A stretch of DNA of 64,000 nt from positions 112,587-176,586 of the forward strand of contig NZ_LN831278.1 of NCBI RefSeq assembly GCF_900069005.2, in the 5' to 3' direction. Numbering within the stretch: position 1 is the stretch's first letter; every line of letters begins with the position of its first letter. Shown in pieces: positions 17,725 to 28,405 of this stretch. Both the position numbers and the translations under genes were made by a program. The notes under the pieces were generated by a model. That model was given only the letters and a program-made list of their open reading frames with translations, was not told the origin of the DNA and made no database searches. The stretch comes from Paenibacillus sp. GM2. GTDB lineage: Bacteria; Bacillota; Bacilli; Paenibacillales; Paenibacillaceae.

Positions 17725-20700
17725 TTACAGGCTCCAGACATTGTATAAGATAACTGCCGCTTCAGCCCGCGTAACCGGGTCCTGAGGAGCGACCTTATTA
17801 TCTTTACCGCTTACAATTCTGTTCCCGAGCAGCGTAGTGGCGCTGTCTAAGGCGTAGCCCGACAGGCTCACTGCATCCGAATAGGCATCAAGCCCGTCGC
17901 TGTCCTCCAGCTGTATGCCGGCTGCAGCGAGCGCACGCGTCGTCATGACCATCATATCCTGCCGGGAGACTGTGCTGCTGGGTTTGAATGTGTTGTCCTG
18001 ATAGCCGATGGCAATGCCGAGTTCCTTGGCGATGGCCAGTTCCTTACTATAATAAGCACCAGCAGGAGTGTCGTTAAAGCTCGCTTCATTGCTGCCATTT
18101 CCTTGCAGTTTAAGGGTTCTCACCAGAAGTACAATAAGATCGGCCCTTCTGATTGGAGATTCCGGGGAGAAGCTATTCTCATTCATCCCCTTGATAATTT
18201 CGCGGGCTGCCAACGTCTCAATCGCTTGTTTACCCGAAGCAACGCCAGTCAGATCCTCGAAGGTCCTGGATGCGTAGGCTATAGCATACGTGCTGAAATG
18301 AGTTGTACGGAATACAACCGCTTCACTTGCCGCATTATATCGTCCATTTGGAATAGGCGTGGCCTTGCCTTTGCTGTCGATATGCCAGATGACGAGATTG
18401 TTCAGATGGCTTAGTTCATCTGCTAATGGTGTATAAGGGATGGATACCGTGATAGGTGCCGCAGGGTTATTCCAGGCGATTACCCGATCTCCGACTGATA
18501 TACTCAGATCGATCATCGGACGATCGCCAACCCGCTCGCGGACAGAGCCCGATAGACCGTCTGCGGAGACTTTGGCGATACGGAACGTTACTTGCTCTTC
18601 ATCCATGGTTATATTAGATAGCATTTGGCCTGGAATTCGAACGGAGCCATGCTCTGTTTGCAACAGCAGGTCCAGGTTGACTTGGCCCGTCAAATATTGA
18701 GACGGCAATTGCACCTCGTAAGATTCTGCATTCGTCTGCTTCGGCACGTCGATGACGATTTGCTTCTTGCCGTTAGCTTCGGTTGTTGCCTGCTCAAGGG
18801 CCTTGCTCAGCGTCTCCTTGGAGATCGCAGCTTTGGCTACCCCGTTTTCGTTCTTTACAGGCGGCGTGATCGTTATTACACCGTCTTTATTCCCTACGGC
18901 AGGCGCCGACGGAACAGAACTGCTGCTGCCAGGGCTACTGCTGCTATTATTGCTGCTGCCGTAATCGCTGCCATTGCTCCCGCCGCCATTGGAGCCCCCG
19001 GGCTTGCCGGCGAGCGTAAGGACACCAAAGACGGAGGTGTCTTGGAAGCCGTTGCCTGTTGTGTCATTCCAAGCTGCGACGCTCTGGCGGGCGCCGTCCT
19101 TGGCATCGTTGATCTGCGCATCGAAGCCTACTTTTGTATTATTAGCCGGAGTGATCGTCTTGAACGGGATCTTCATCTCAACCGTATAATTGGAGCCGGA
19201 TACCTTGGTCGCCGATTCGAACCCTTCGGCCATGCCTTCAGGCTTGAAAGAAGTCTCGTTGTCGAAGTTCACTCGATATTGCCCGTCGTCATCCTGATAG
19301 AAAGTAGTCTTTCTGTTATTCTCGTCAAGGAAGACTTCAACCGAATCCTGCTCCCATTCATTAGCACTTGATTTGTCTAGCTGTGAGTCGCTTACCTGTA
19401 TCAATACATACAGGTTCTCATCGTCCCATAGTGCTTTAGCTACTCCGGTAGCTCCCTGCCAGGCTGATTGGTACCGGTTGATCGGCATCTCTGGGGCCTT
19501 GCTCCAGGCTGCATCTACGGTTCCATCAATAGTTGGTGTAGCATAATTCGCTGTCGAATGATTGGCATCAGTCTCATCAGGCCGATGCTCTTCGATAAAT
19601 CGATCCGGATCAATGACGGCATAATAAGCTGGTTTGGCTTGCAGATTTTTATCAAACAGCAGTGGATTCGTTGAGGATCTCCAGCTCGTGCCATCATCCA
19701 ATCCCCAGAAAGTAACGCGCTTGATATGATCGGAATGCTCTTTATAAATATTGAATATCTGGGCATACAGATATCCTTGAGCATTCGCAAGATTGGCAGG
19801 AAGCTGATAGTCGCTTCCGGCCTGAATGTCCAGCTCGGTGATGCTGACCTCGACACCAAGCGAGATGAATTTCTCCAGCGACAGCTCCACATTTACCGGG
19901 TTGGTATTTATTGAATAGTGGGCCTGCATGCCAACGCCATCGATGAGCAGCTGGCCTGGATGAGCGGTGGCGTAATTGTCGTTGATCTCTTTGACCATTT
20001 GGTAGATGGCTTCCGCTTTATTCGGGTTATCATCGTTGTAGTCGTTATAATACAGCTTAATATCCCAGCCCTTCTCATTCAGCACCTCTCTGGCTGCGAG
20101 GAAGGCTTGCTCAATATAGTCGGGGCCGATGGCTTGATACCAAGGAGATTTGCGCAGTGCTCCCTGCCAGTCGGAAGGGTTATTCGGATTATCGTTCATC
20201 GCTTCGTTAACGACATCCCAGGAAATCACTTTGTCGCCGAAATGCTCCATCACTGTCTTAATATGAGTCTGCATGTTCTCAAGAGCTTCGTCCCGACTCA
20301 GAGGTGCGCTGTTTCCTTCCGAATTTACAGTTGTATTCATCCAAGTCGGCGATTGCTGGTGCCATACCAGGACATGACCGTGCATTTGTATGCCTGCATC
20401 CAGCACTTGATTTACCATGTCGTCTGCGGCGTCAAAAGTAAATTGGCCTTTCTCACGCTGCAGCGCATCCGGCTTCATCGCATTGCCTGCGGTAGCAACA
20501 TTATAATGCATGCTCAGCAGGTCCATCCGCATACCGCCCAAATCCTCTGCTGAAATAGCATTACCGATCAGGAAGTCATGGTTGTATACCTCCTTGATCG
20601 GGGTTAGATCCCGCTGGATATCGATCGGACCTGCGGTCTTCACGAAGCTGATATCGTCAATATAGAAAGAGGCCGTCGCATTATTTGAGCTTTCAACGTA

Positions 20701-21687
20701 GATTGTCAGATATTCGCCACCGACGCTGTTATAACGGTAGCTGCCTTCGAATTGCACCCAGCCGTCATTGGTGCTGATAGTCTTAGGGGAGAGGGCAACA
20801 TAATTCGCGCTGCCTCCATCGCCAATCTGCGTGGACAATTGAAGTTGTGAGCTTGCCGGACTGATCAGCTTGACCCATGCTGACACCTTATATTCACTAC
20901 CCTTGTCGACATATTGCTCGACACGCAGTGACGGGCCGTGCCAAGTCTCGGTTCTGTCTTCGACTTTCAAAGCGTAAGAGCCGCCTTCGGTATGGTTAGC
21001 TTCATTTGTAATGGTCAATGTTTCCTTGCCTGACCTGCCTCCAAAACCGCCCATCTCCAAATCTTCAAAGGTAATCGTAGTAAATGCCTTTGCTGGCGGT
21101 CTAGGTTGTTCCGGTTGAGTACTGCCGGAATCCTCAGTGATCAGGATATCTCCAATGTAGAAGGGGACGGTGGCACCGGGGTCGTTGGATTGGACCCGAA
21201 GAGCCCGATCTTTGGAGGTATCAACGGTAAACGTTTTGGATAGGGTTAAGGCCTTGCCTGCTTCAAACTTCGCGCCGTCCAGCCATGCATAACTATCTAC
21301 CGTTTGTAAGTATGCTTGAGCATCACCCGGTACATTAACATTAGCATCAACATAAACAGCTACGGTCACCGTATATTCCTTACCATCTTTCAGCCCGATA
21401 TCCGCAAATTTGAAATCAGCGGCATCATAGTTTGCAGCTCGGTTGCCTACATATAAAGCCCCGCCGTCTTCATTTCCTTCAAAAACCTTCCCTGTGACAT
21501 GTTCCAGTGTGGCGCTACCCGATTGTGTTGCAGCACCTTTACCGTTAGCAAAGTCCTCATGATATACCACTACCGGTTCCGAAGCGCTTCCAGTATCAGC
21601 CTTGGCTCCTAAAGCTATCCAGCCCGAAGGGATGAACAGGATTGCCGCGAGCAGAATCGCGATGGATCGTTTGATCATCTTACTCAT
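17725..21687 (-). CDS. SLH-anchored multidomain endo-1,4-beta-xylanase (GH10)
   Basis: About 1320 residues. Order: signal peptide; an N-terminal carbohydrate-binding-like module ([11 protein letters not shown]); a CBM22/CBM4_9 module ([13 protein letters not shown]); GH10 domain with acid/base Glu495 in DVVNEAMND and nucleophile Glu618 in VSITELDIQ; a CBM9 module ([16 protein letters not shown]); a Ser/Gly linker; a beta-rich module; three SLH repeats binding the cell wall. The start ATG 21687 follows AAGGGAGGG at a somewhat long distance. A second AAAGGAGG lies further upstream (near 21760) with no well-placed start. A cre-like site is in the leader. The enzyme degrades xylan at the cell surface. 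Confidence 0.93.
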   Translation of the reverse strand: MSKMIKRSIAILLAAILFIPSGWIALGAKADTGSASEPVVVYHEDFANGKGAATQSGSATLEHVTGKVFEGNEDGGALYVGNRAANYDAADFKFADIGLKDGKEYTVTVAVYVDANVNVPGDAQAYLQTVDSYAWLDGAKFEAGKALTLSKTFTVDTSKDRALRVQSNDPGATVPFYIGDILITEDSGSTQPEQPRPPAKAFTTITFEDLEMGGFGGRSGKETLTITNEANHTEGGSYALKVEDRTETWHGPSLRVEQYVDKGSEYKVSAWVKLISPASSQLQLSTQIGDGGSANYVALSPKTISTNDGWVQFEGSYRYNSVGGEYLTIYVESSNNATASFYIDDISFVKTAGPIDIQRDLTPIKEVYNHDFLIGNAISAEDLGGMRMDLLSMHYNVATAGNAMKPDALQREKGQFTFDAADDMVNQVLDAGIQMHGHVLVWHQQSPTWMNTTVNSEGNSAPLSRDEALENMQTHIKTVMEHFGDKVISWDVVNEAMNDNPNNPSDWQGALRKSPWYQAIGPDYIEQAFLAAREVLNEKGWDIKLYYNDYNDDNPNKAEAIYQMVKEINDNYATAHPGQLLIDGVGMQAHYSINTNPVNVELSLEKFISLGVEVSITELDIQAGSDYQLPANLANAQGYLYAQIFNIYKEHSDHIKRVTFWGLDDGTSWRSSTNPLLFDKNLQAKPAYYAVIDPDRFIEEHRPDETDANHSTANYATPTIDGTVDAAWSKAPEMPINRYQSAWQGATGVAKALWDDENLYVLIQVSDSQLDKSSANEWEQDSVEVFLDENNRKTTFYQDDDGQYRVNFDNETSFKPEGMAEGFESATKVSGSNYTVEMKIPFKTITPANNTKVGFDAQINDAKDGARQSVAAWNDTTGNGFQDTSVFGVLTLAGKPGGSNGGGSNGSDYGSSNNSSSSPGSSSSVPSAPAVGNKDGVITITPPVKNENGVAKAAISKETLSKALEQATTEANGKKQIVIDVPKQTNAESYEVQLPSQYLTGQVNLDLLLQTEHGSVRIPGQMLSNITMDEEQVTFRIAKVSADGLSGSVRERVGDRPMIDLSISVGDRVIAWNNPAAPITVSIPYTPLADELSHLNNLVIWHIDSKGKATPIPNGRYNAASEAVVFRTTHFSTYAIAYASRTFEDLTGVASGKQAIETLAAREIIKGMNENSFSPESPIRRADLIVLLVRTLKLQGNGSNEASFNDTPAGAYYSKELAIAKELGIAIGYQDNTFKPSSTVSRQDMMVMTTRALAAAGIQLEDSDGLDAYSDAVSLSGYALDSATTLLGNRIVSGKDNKVAPQDPVTRAEAAVILYNVWSL

Positions 21688-21720
21688 GCGTTCTTTGCAC
21701 CCTCCCTTATAAATATTATG

Positions 21721-21734
21721 GTTAAGCGCTTTCA
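21721..21734. promoter_or_regulatory. cre-like CcpA site upstream of the xylanase
   Basis: GTTAAGCGCTTTCA matches the cre consensus TGTAAGCGCTTTCA at 12 of 14 positions. It lies in the leader of the xylanase gene, where CcpA binding would act as a roadblock under good carbon supply. Confidence 0.55.
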
Positions 21735-21940
21735 TATATGGTCGAACTGGTCCTCCTTTCAGAATCAAATCATATTATTTATCCCCTCATGCATCTAGTT
21801 CGGAATTAAAGAAGGTTCCGATATTATTACATATCATTGTAAAAAAAGTAGATTTTCTTGTGGCCTCGCGCCTATTTTGCGAGAATAGCTACATCTATTT
21901 TCCAAAAAAAGAGTTATTCTATTAAATATAGAGACCATGT

Positions 21941-22152
21941 GTGCAAGAGCAGTGGTACGAGCTATCCTTGCTGACAAGTGGAGACGTAGAACGAACTTGT
22001 ATTGGAGGGAGTCTATGCGCTGAGAACGGGACTGGCAGTGGTTATATTATAGATAGGAAATTTATGATCATCCGGAAGAATGGGAACGGAATTCCTGTGA
22101 ATACTAAGAATATGAAGACTTGGTGAACTGGTTTGACATTGAGAATGATTAA
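21941..22152 (+). pseudogene. Decayed gene remnant before ahpC
   Basis: In one frame the end of this stretch reads HPEEWERNSCEY, stop, EYEDLVNWFDIEND, stop (about 22065-22152), which looks like a real protein C terminus broken by a stop. The upstream part keeps protein-like stretches in other frames (EQWYELSLLTSGDVERT, ELVLEGVYALRTGLAVV). I do not recognise the family. The rest of the 21770-22130 gap shows nothing else. Confidence 0.35.
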
Positions 22153-22170
22153 TATATAATAATTATTATA
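22133..22170 (+). promoter_or_regulatory. ahpC promoter with PerR box
   Basis: TTGACA (22133-22138), a 16-base spacer and TATAAT (22155-22160). The -10 lies inside the palindrome TATAATAATTATTATA (22155-22170), which matches the PerR box TTATAATNATTATAA. TTGAGAATGATTAAT in the spacer resembles the Fur boxes at 14921 and 16646. Peroxide would relieve PerR repression. Confidence 0.85.
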
Positions 22171-22274
22171 AATAAGAAATTAGTATAGCTCACCTGGGAA
22201 ATGTGCATGCACTGCTCAAATGTCTCTATGCTAATTCTTCAATAAAACAATATACCTGGGAGGTACGAATAATC

Positions 22275-22838
22275 ATGTCATTGATTGGAAAAGAAGTACT
22301 ACCATTTAAAGCTAATGCTTATCACAACGGGGATTTCATCGAAGTCTCTGAAGAGAATTTCAAAGGAAAATGGAGTGTAGTTTGCTTCTACCCTGCAGAC
22401 TTCACATTCGTGTGCCCTACTGAGCTTGAAGACTTGCAAGATCAATATGCAACTTTGAAAGAGCTTGGCGTTGAAGTATACTCCGTATCTACGGATTCCC
22501 ATTTCGTACACAAAGCTTGGCACGATAGCTCCGAAGCGATCGGCAAAGTTACTTACATTATGATTGGCGACCCTTCACATACCATTTCCCGCAACTTTGA
22601 TGTCTTGATCGAAGAAGAAGGCGTGGCAGACCGCGGTACCTTCATTATCGACCCAGACGGAGTGATCCAAGCGGTTGAAATTACTGCCGGCGGCATCGGA
22701 CGTGACGCAAGCATTCTGATCGACAAGATCAAGGCTGCTCAATATGTTCGCAACCATCCGGGTGAAGTTTGCCCTGCTAAGTGGAAGGAAGGCGGAGAAA
22801 CCTTGAAGCCTAGCCTTGACCTTGTAGGCAAGATTTAA
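22275..22838 (+). CDS. ahpC: Alkyl hydroperoxide reductase subunit C (peroxiredoxin)
   Basis: 187 residues, exact family length. Peroxidatic Cys47 is in FTFVCPTE and resolving Cys166 in [20 protein letters not shown] is conserved. It reduces hydrogen and organic peroxides with electrons from AhpF, encoded 11 bases downstream. ATG 22275 follows TGGGAGGT; an earlier in-frame ATG at 22203 lies in the leader. Controlled by the PerR-type promoter upstream. Confidence 0.97.
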   Translation: MSLIGKEVLPFKANAYHNGDFIEVSEENFKGKWSVVCFYPADFTFVCPTELEDLQDQYATLKELGVEVYSVSTDSHFVHKAWHDSSEAIGKVTYIMIGDPSHTISRNFDVLIEEEGVADRGTFIIDPDGVIQAVEITAGGIGRDASILIDKIKAAQYVRNHPGEVCPAKWKEGGETLKPSLDLVGKI

Positions 22839-22849
22839 GGAGAGAGATC

Positions 22850-24382
22850 ATGAAACTGGATGCAGACATCAAATCACAACTGGCGCAATATCTCCAGCTC
22901 TTGGAAGGCAATGTTCTGCTGAAAGTCAGTGCAGGATCCGATTCGGTATCTAACGACATGCTGGATTTAGTAAATGAATTATCCGGCATGTCTGATAAAA
23001 TTACGGTAGAGCATACTACATTGCCCAGAACTCCAAGCTTTAGCGTAAACCGTGCAGGTGAAGACACTGGCGTTACATTTGCTGGGGTACCATTAGGCCA
23101 TGAGTTCACTTCGTTGGTACTCGCCTTGCTTCAAGTTAGCGGTAGACCGCCTAAGGTGGAGCAGAGCGTCATTGACCGGGTTAAGGCGATTCAAGGGGAA
23201 TATCACTTTGAAACTTATGTCAGCTTGTCCTGCCACAACTGTCCTGACGTGGTGCAGGCGCTGAACATGATGAGCGTGCTTAATCCTAACATCACTCACA
23301 CCATGATTGACGGCGCAGCCTTCAAGGAAGAAGTGGAGAGCAAGGACATTATGGCCGTGCCAAGTGTCTATCTCAACGCTGAATTCTTCGAGAGCGGCCG
23401 TATGACGGTGGAAGATATTTTAAATAAAATGGGCAGCTCGGAGGATACTTCCGAGTTTGAGAATAAAGAGCCATATGACGTATTGGTTGTCGGTGGTGGT
23501 CCAGCTGGCGCGAGCGCAGCGATCTACGCGGCACGCAAAGGCATTCGCACAGGTATTATTGCTGAACGCTTCGGCGGACAAGTAAATGATACACTGGGTA
23601 TTGAGAACCTGATCGGTACGAAATACACAGAAGGCCCCAAGCTTGCTGCCAGCCTCGAGGAGCATGCGAAGGAATACAACATTGACATCATGAAATCTCA
23701 GATGGCGAAGCGTCTTGAGAAGAAGGATTTCGTTGAGGTTGAATTGGAGAACGGTGCGATTCTGAAGAGTAAGACCGTCATTGTGTCCACAGGTGCTCGT
23801 TGGCGTAACCTGGGTGTACCTGGCGAAGCGGAGTTCAAGAACAAAGGCGTGGCTTATTGCCCGCACTGTGATGGTCCTCTGTTCGCTGGCAAGCATGTCG
23901 CCGTTGTTGGCGGCGGCAACTCTGGTATTGAGGCAGCTATTGATCTGGCAGGCGTTGCCGGCCATGTTACTGTTCTTGAATTCATGCCAGAGCTCAAGGC
24001 GGATTCTGTTCTTCAGGAACGCCTGAACAGCTTGCCGAACACCACGGTGATCAAGAATGCTCAAGTGAAGGAAATTACCGGCACCAATAAGGTGGACGGT
24101 GTAACTTACATCGAGCGTGAGAGCGGTGAAGAGAAGCATATCGATCTGCAAGGGGTATTTGTCCAAATCGGGCTTGTCCCAAATACAGATTGGTTAGCCG
24201 ACACTGTAGAACGTACTCGTATGGGAGAGATTGTCGTCGACAACCGCGGCGCAACGTCCGTTCCTGGCGTATTTGCCGCAGGTGACTGCACGAATTCGCC
24301 ATTTAAGCAGATCATTATTTCGATGGGCTCAGGTGCTACTGCAGCGCTTGGCGCATTCGATTATATGATCCGGAATCAATAA
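22850..24382 (+). CDS. ahpF: Alkyl hydroperoxide reductase subunit F
   Basis: 510 residues. N-terminal double-thioredoxin-fold domain with the redox pair in SLSCHNCPD, FAD site VVGGGPAGASAAIYAARKG, pyridine-nucleotide site VVGGGNSGIEAAIDLAG, the thioredoxin-reductase-like pair CPHC in GVAYCPHCDGP, and the closing FAD motif GVFAAGDCTN. It passes NADH electrons to AhpC. AAGGAGAG precedes the ATG; it forms a tight operon with ahpC. Confidence 0.97.
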   Translation: MKLDADIKSQLAQYLQLLEGNVLLKVSAGSDSVSNDMLDLVNELSGMSDKITVEHTTLPRTPSFSVNRAGEDTGVTFAGVPLGHEFTSLVLALLQVSGRPPKVEQSVIDRVKAIQGEYHFETYVSLSCHNCPDVVQALNMMSVLNPNITHTMIDGAAFKEEVESKDIMAVPSVYLNAEFFESGRMTVEDILNKMGSSEDTSEFENKEPYDVLVVGGGPAGASAAIYAARKGIRTGIIAERFGGQVNDTLGIENLIGTKYTEGPKLAASLEEHAKEYNIDIMKSQMAKRLEKKDFVEVELENGAILKSKTVIVSTGARWRNLGVPGEAEFKNKGVAYCPHCDGPLFAGKHVAVVGGGNSGIEAAIDLAGVAGHVTVLEFMPELKADSVLQERLNSLPNTTVIKNAQVKEITGTNKVDGVTYIERESGEEKHIDLQGVFVQIGLVPNTDWLADTVERTRMGEIVVDNRGATSVPGVFAAGDCTNSPFKQIIISMGSGATAALGAFDYMIRNQ

Positions 24383-24496
24383 TCTTTATCAGATCATGGA
24401 GCAAGAGCCTAAATTCACGACAGCACCGTGAATGTACCTGCTTGGGAGCCGCTTATACAGGCGTTCCTGGAAGGAGGGCCCCCGCGTCCATTGAAG

Positions 24497-24530
24497 AACC
24501 CCAGCCCGGGTGAGGGCTGGGGTTTTTTTC
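24497..24530 (+). terminator. Terminator of ahpCF
   Basis: AACCCCAGCCC, loop GGGTGA, GGGCTGGGGTT, then TTTTTT. It lies 114 bases after the ahpF stop. Confidence 0.9.
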
Positions 24531-24539
24531 CTGCTTTTT

Positions 24540-24785
24540 GTTGTGTTTGCGCTCATTGGAATTCTAACGGAACTGAGGGGCGTTATTTTGCGCTAAACGT
24601 GGTGTTTTGCAATCTAACGGAAATGAGTGCACTTATTTGCCTGAAAAAGGGCAGTTAACCCAAGAAAACGGACGAATAAGGCCCCCTATTTCCGTTAGAT
24701 TGCAAAAATGCCTGATTTGGTAGAAATAACGGCGCTCAGTTCCGTTAGAAAACGCAATCCGTTAGAAAACGGCTGGTACAGGGGG
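24540..24785. repeat. Intergenic repeat cluster (TCTAACGGAA motif)
   Basis: Five or more copies of TCTAACGGAA or its inverse TTCCGTTAGA occur with GCGTTATTT and AATAACG companions, both orientations alternating. The copies flank segments rich in CAATCTAACGGA. The same family appears at 2780-3110. No coding potential is seen; the rest of the 24383-24827 gap holds only the ahpCF terminator. Confidence 0.65.
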
Positions 24786-24827
24786 AGCAATCGCCAATTG
24801 AATAAAGCCTACAGCCGCTTCGCTTGA

Positions 24828-25850
24828 TTAATCTCCAGCCTTCGCTGTCGACTGGCGGAAGATCGGCTCAAACGGCACATGAATCCGAATCGGCAGCGGA
24901 TACGGATCGCGAATGCACTGCAGCATCGTCTTTGCTGCTATGACGCCGATCTCGAAGGTCGGGATGCGAATCGTAGACAGCGGCGGCACCGTATAGCGAG
25001 AGGGCTCATTATCATCAAACCCCATGACGGCAAAATCATCCGGGATGCTGTAGCCCTTCTCGGAGATAGCCCGCATGCTGGCCATCGCCATAATGTCGCT
25101 TGCTGCAAAGACAGCGGTTGGCAAATTCCCCGCATGTTTCTCCAAATATTGCAGCATGAGGCGATAGGCATTATCCGGCTCCCAGGAGGCGTCCAGAACG
25201 CGGTCCTCCCGCACCGATAATCCCGCCTGCTCCAGGGCGAGCTTATACCCCCGATAGCGTTTCTCCTTCTCGAAGCGGCCCGACAACCCCGTTCCGCCAA
25301 TAAACATAATATCCCGATATCCCTGATCAATCATATGCGTGACGGCAACTCGTGCTGCTTCTACCCGATCATATGCAATGCACGGGATCTCCGGATCGGA
25401 GACATCAATACCAACGATCGCCTTCACATGCTTCTTGAAATGCTGATAAATTTTGTTATCGATTCCCTCGATAACGATCAGGCCGTACAGAGGACTGTCA
25501 TGCAGCGCGCTGCGCAGCACTTCAGGCCTTTGCAGCTCCTCTTGTGTATAGGTATAAGCAATCTTGTAGCCATGCTTGGACAATTCCTTCTCGATCCCGT
25601 CAAAGATCACGGAGAAGTACGGATGGTAGTGGCGCTTTTGCATGGTCGACACCACACAGCCAATCTGCCTTACAGCCTGGGAGGTGTTCGATGACGGGGA
25701 CTTCACCTGGTAGCCGAGCTCATTTGCAACATCCCAAATTCTTTGCTTGGTATCTGTATTCACGAGCCGGTTGGAATCGTTGGCCAGCACGCGGGAAACC
25801 GTGGAGACGGACACTCCTACCTTGACCGCTATATCTTTTAAAGTCGCCAT
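24828..25850 (-). CDS. LacI-family transcriptional regulator
   Basis: About 340 residues. The HTH is at the N terminus (MATLKDIAVKVGVSVSTVSRVLAND), followed by a periplasmic-binding-like effector domain (QIGCVVSTMQKRHYHPYF, PTAVFAASDIMAMASM, FAVMGFDDNEPSRYTVPPLSTI). Start ATG 25850 is placed by the HTH; upstream in-frame codons are not family-like. It is divergent from the sugar importer operon, whose start region holds the operator-like TGAAAGCGGTTAAAC. It probably represses that operon until an oligosaccharide-derived signal binds. Confidence 0.92.
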   Translation of the reverse strand: MATLKDIAVKVGVSVSTVSRVLANDSNRLVNTDTKQRIWDVANELGYQVKSPSSNTSQAVRQIGCVVSTMQKRHYHPYFSVIFDGIEKELSKHGYKIAYTYTQEELQRPEVLRSALHDSPLYGLIVIEGIDNKIYQHFKKHVKAIVGIDVSDPEIPCIAYDRVEAARVAVTHMIDQGYRDIMFIGGTGLSGRFEKEKRYRGYKLALEQAGLSVREDRVLDASWEPDNAYRLMLQYLEKHAGNLPTAVFAASDIMAMASMRAISEKGYSIPDDFAVMGFDDNEPSRYTVPPLSTIRIPTFEIGVIAAKTMLQCIRDPYPLPIRIHVPFEPIFRQSTAKAGD

Positions 25851-26052
25851 ATCATCAACCGTCCCTTTCTGGTTGCATTTGGTGCATGTTGCACTTAAAG
25901 TTGCAACTGCTTTTTCCATATGCCTGCAACTTCTCACTTCTATATGTTAAGCAAAAAAAACAACAAGGTCAACTGAAATATTGCGGAAAACCATGTGAAA
26001 TTTTGCGCGCAAAATTATTATTTATTTGCCGCAAATTAATGAGAAATATGCA

Positions 26053-26104
26053 TTGACATTTGTCTAGAAAAAAGTTACATTCTACACTATGAAAGCGGTT
26101 AAAC
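26053..26104 (+). promoter_or_regulatory. Promoter and LacI/CcpA-type operator of the sugar operon
   Basis: TTGACA (26053), a 17-base spacer, TACATT (26076-26081). TGAAAGCGGTTAAAC (26090-26104), a LacI-family half-palindrome around CG, covers the start of transcription. Binding by the divergent LacI protein or CcpA would block initiation. Confidence 0.7.
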
Positions 26105-26128
26105 ATAAAAAAGAGGAAGGGGTTTGCA

Positions 26129-27433
26129 ATGAAAAACGTTAGAAATACGGCTGTTTTTTGTTTGCTTGCCGCTATTTTTGCAGCTTTTGCCCTGAGCGGT
26201 TGCTCGAATGCAAAAGTGGGCAAAGATTCCGGCGGGGCAGGAGGCAAAGATGAACAAGTGAAGCTTGTATTCTGGAGCCACCAGGCAGATGCCTTTATCA
26301 AAAGCTATCGTTCCATGATCGATCAGTATGAGCAGGATCATCCCAATGTGAAGATTGACTTTCAGAACTATCCTTATGATGCATACAACCAGAAGCTGAA
26401 GGCGTCGTTTTCCGCAAGCCATCCGCCTGATCTGGCCGAGGTGTTTGGAACCTGGGTTCCGGAATACTCGAACAATGGACTGCTGGCCGAGGTGCCGGAG
26501 GGCGAAAGCAGGAAGGAGGAGTATTTTGAAGCGCCGCTGGGCGGATATATGCATGATGGCAAGCTGTATGGCTTGCCGATGGAATATAACATCGAGAACG
26601 GTGGGATGCTGATTCATCCGCAAATGTTCAAGGACAAAGGGATTGCTTATCCGCTGGCCACATGGCCTGAGCTTGTGGAGGCGGCCAAGAAGCTGACGGT
26701 AGCGAATGGGGACAGCCTTAAGGTTAAAGGCTTTGATTTTGTGTCCGGCGACAATATTACCTTTACCTTCTTGTCCTTTATTTTGCAGCAGAAGGGCGAT
26801 TATTGGGGCGAGAATGGCCATGTCAATTTCCAGACGCCGGAAGCCGTTAAGGCAATGACAGAGTTGAAAAATCTGATTGTAGAGGATAAAGTAGCTGATT
26901 TAACAACCTTTGGCGGACAGCTCGACACCTCGGATTACTTCTTCAAGGGCGGATCGGCGATGGCCTATCGCGGTCCCTGGACGATCGCTACGGGTCTGGA
27001 CAGCTATAAGGTAGACGATTTCGAGTATATCCCCGTGCCCTCCTATACCTCGGAGCCGCCGCTGTTTGCAGCGGAATCGGGATGGGGGCTCGTCGTCTCC
27101 AAGAAAAGCAAGCATGCCAGGGAAGCATGGGATTTCATCAACTATGTGACGAGCAAGGAGCAGCTTCGCAAATGGAATCTGGATACATTTACGGTGCCGG
27201 CCAAGAAGGAGGTTGCCAGCGATCCGGAGTTCGTAAAGGAAAACCCGTACATGAAGACGTCTATCGATATTCTGGAATATGGCCGCTGGATTGGGCCTAT
27301 CTGGGATCGCGACTATCTGTTCAAGCAGATTAATGATCATTTCCAGCTTATCGTTGCCGGCAAAATCACGGTGGAGGATGGCTTGCGCAAGATCGAAGAG
27401 GCGGTCAATACGAGTCAAGACCAACATAAGTAA
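26129..27433 (+). CDS. Sugar ABC transporter binding lipoprotein
   Basis: 434 residues. Signal peptide with lipobox FALSGC, then a family-1 extracellular solute-binding fold (VKLVFWSHQADAFIKSY, DLAEVFGTWVPEYSNNG, GGSAMAYRGPWTIA). It binds an oligosaccharide and delivers it to the two permeases encoded downstream. The ATG follows GAGGAAGGGG. No ATPase gene is present; such importers usually share MsmX. Ligand is probably a pectic oligosaccharide, judged from the neighbouring GH4 and lyase-like genes. Confidence 0.92.
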   Translation: MKNVRNTAVFCLLAAIFAAFALSGCSNAKVGKDSGGAGGKDEQVKLVFWSHQADAFIKSYRSMIDQYEQDHPNVKIDFQNYPYDAYNQKLKASFSASHPPDLAEVFGTWVPEYSNNGLLAEVPEGESRKEEYFEAPLGGYMHDGKLYGLPMEYNIENGGMLIHPQMFKDKGIAYPLATWPELVEAAKKLTVANGDSLKVKGFDFVSGDNITFTFLSFILQQKGDYWGENGHVNFQTPEAVKAMTELKNLIVEDKVADLTTFGGQLDTSDYFFKGGSAMAYRGPWTIATGLDSYKVDDFEYIPVPSYTSEPPLFAAESGWGLVVSKKSKHAREAWDFINYVTSKEQLRKWNLDTFTVPAKKEVASDPEFVKENPYMKTSIDILEYGRWIGPIWDRDYLFKQINDHFQLIVAGKITVEDGLRKIEEAVNTSQDQHK

Positions 27434-27450
27434 ACCGGGAGTGTTCACAT

Positions 27451-28386
27451 ATGGAAATCAGCAGTTTGAAGCGGGAGGGCGGGTCGGGTCGGAGGCTCCG
27501 CTCCCAGACCGTCCATCGCAAGCAGCGTCTGTTCGTAACCGCGTCCCTGACGCCTATCTTTATTCTGTTTACCGTATTTGCATTTGTTCCGATTGTCTGG
27601 AGCCTCATTTTGTCCTTCTACCAATACAGTCCGCTGCGTGAGGAATCGCCTTTTATTGGGCTGGAGAATTACATCCGATTGTTCAGTGATGAGCTGTTCC
27701 TGAAATCGCTGGGAGTCACGTTTAAATTTGTCGCAGCAGCGGTCATTTCCAACATTATCATTACGCTGCTGATTGCGATCGCGATCAACAGTGTGCGCTT
27801 CCGCAGTCTGCGCAGCCTGTTCCGCACAGTCTTCTTCCTTCCGGCGATTGCGCCGCTGGCAGGTACAGCGGTGGTCTGGAGCACCATGTTTAATTATGAT
27901 AACGGGCTCTTCAACATGATTCTGGCCCAGTTCCATCTGGCGCCGATCAACTGGCTGGGCGACCCGGCATATGCCCTCTTTTCCGTTATTATGCTGACGT
28001 TATGGGCTGATATCGGCTATAACGTGGTTTTGTTCATGGCCGGCCTGGATTCGGTGCCGGATATGTATTATGAAGCCGCCCGGCTTGAAGGCGCGACCCG
28101 GCTGCAGACATTTTGGCATATTACGCTGCCGCTTTTGAGCAGGACAACACTGTTTGTTTCGGTGACGACGATTGTGTCTTATTTTCAGGCTTTTCCGCAA
28201 TTCCAGATTATGACCAAGGGCGAGCCGTTCAACGAGACGAGGGTACTGGCGCTCCACATCTATGATCAGGCCTTCTCCAACTCCAATATGGGTTATGCGT
28301 CTGCAATGGCGGCTGTCCTGCTGCTCATTATTCTGCTGGTCACGTTAATCCAGTTAAGAGCAGGGCGCTCCCAATGGGAACATTGA
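27451..28386 (+). CDS. Sugar ABC transporter permease (MalF type)
   Basis: 311 residues, six membrane helices (TPIFILFTVFAFVPIVWSL at the start), and the EAA loop YYEAARLEGATRLQTFWHITLPLL that contacts the ATPase. It starts 17 bases after the binding-protein stop and lies 19 bases before the second permease. Specificity is inferred from context. Confidence 0.93.
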   Translation: MEISSLKREGGSGRRLRSQTVHRKQRLFVTASLTPIFILFTVFAFVPIVWSLILSFYQYSPLREESPFIGLENYIRLFSDELFLKSLGVTFKFVAAAVISNIIITLLIAIAINSVRFRSLRSLFRTVFFLPAIAPLAGTAVVWSTMFNYDNGLFNMILAQFHLAPINWLGDPAYALFSVIMLTLWADIGYNVVLFMAGLDSVPDMYYEAARLEGATRLQTFWHITLPLLSRTTLFVSVTTIVSYFQAFPQFQIMTKGEPFNETRVLALHIYDQAFSNSNMGYASAMAAVLLLIILLVTLIQLRAGRSQWEH

Positions 28387-28405
28387 ACGGAAGGAGGGGA
28401 TCAGA

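Noticed and set aside
18625-19371. Plus-strand open frame of 248 codons inside the xylanase gene
   Set aside because: It is a shadow of the GH10 gene with Arg/Leu-rich composition and no recognised motif.
27445-27936. Minus-strand open frame opposite the MalF-type permease
   Set aside because: Antisense to a clear permease gene; its Gln/Asn/Arg-rich translation is typical of antisense frames.
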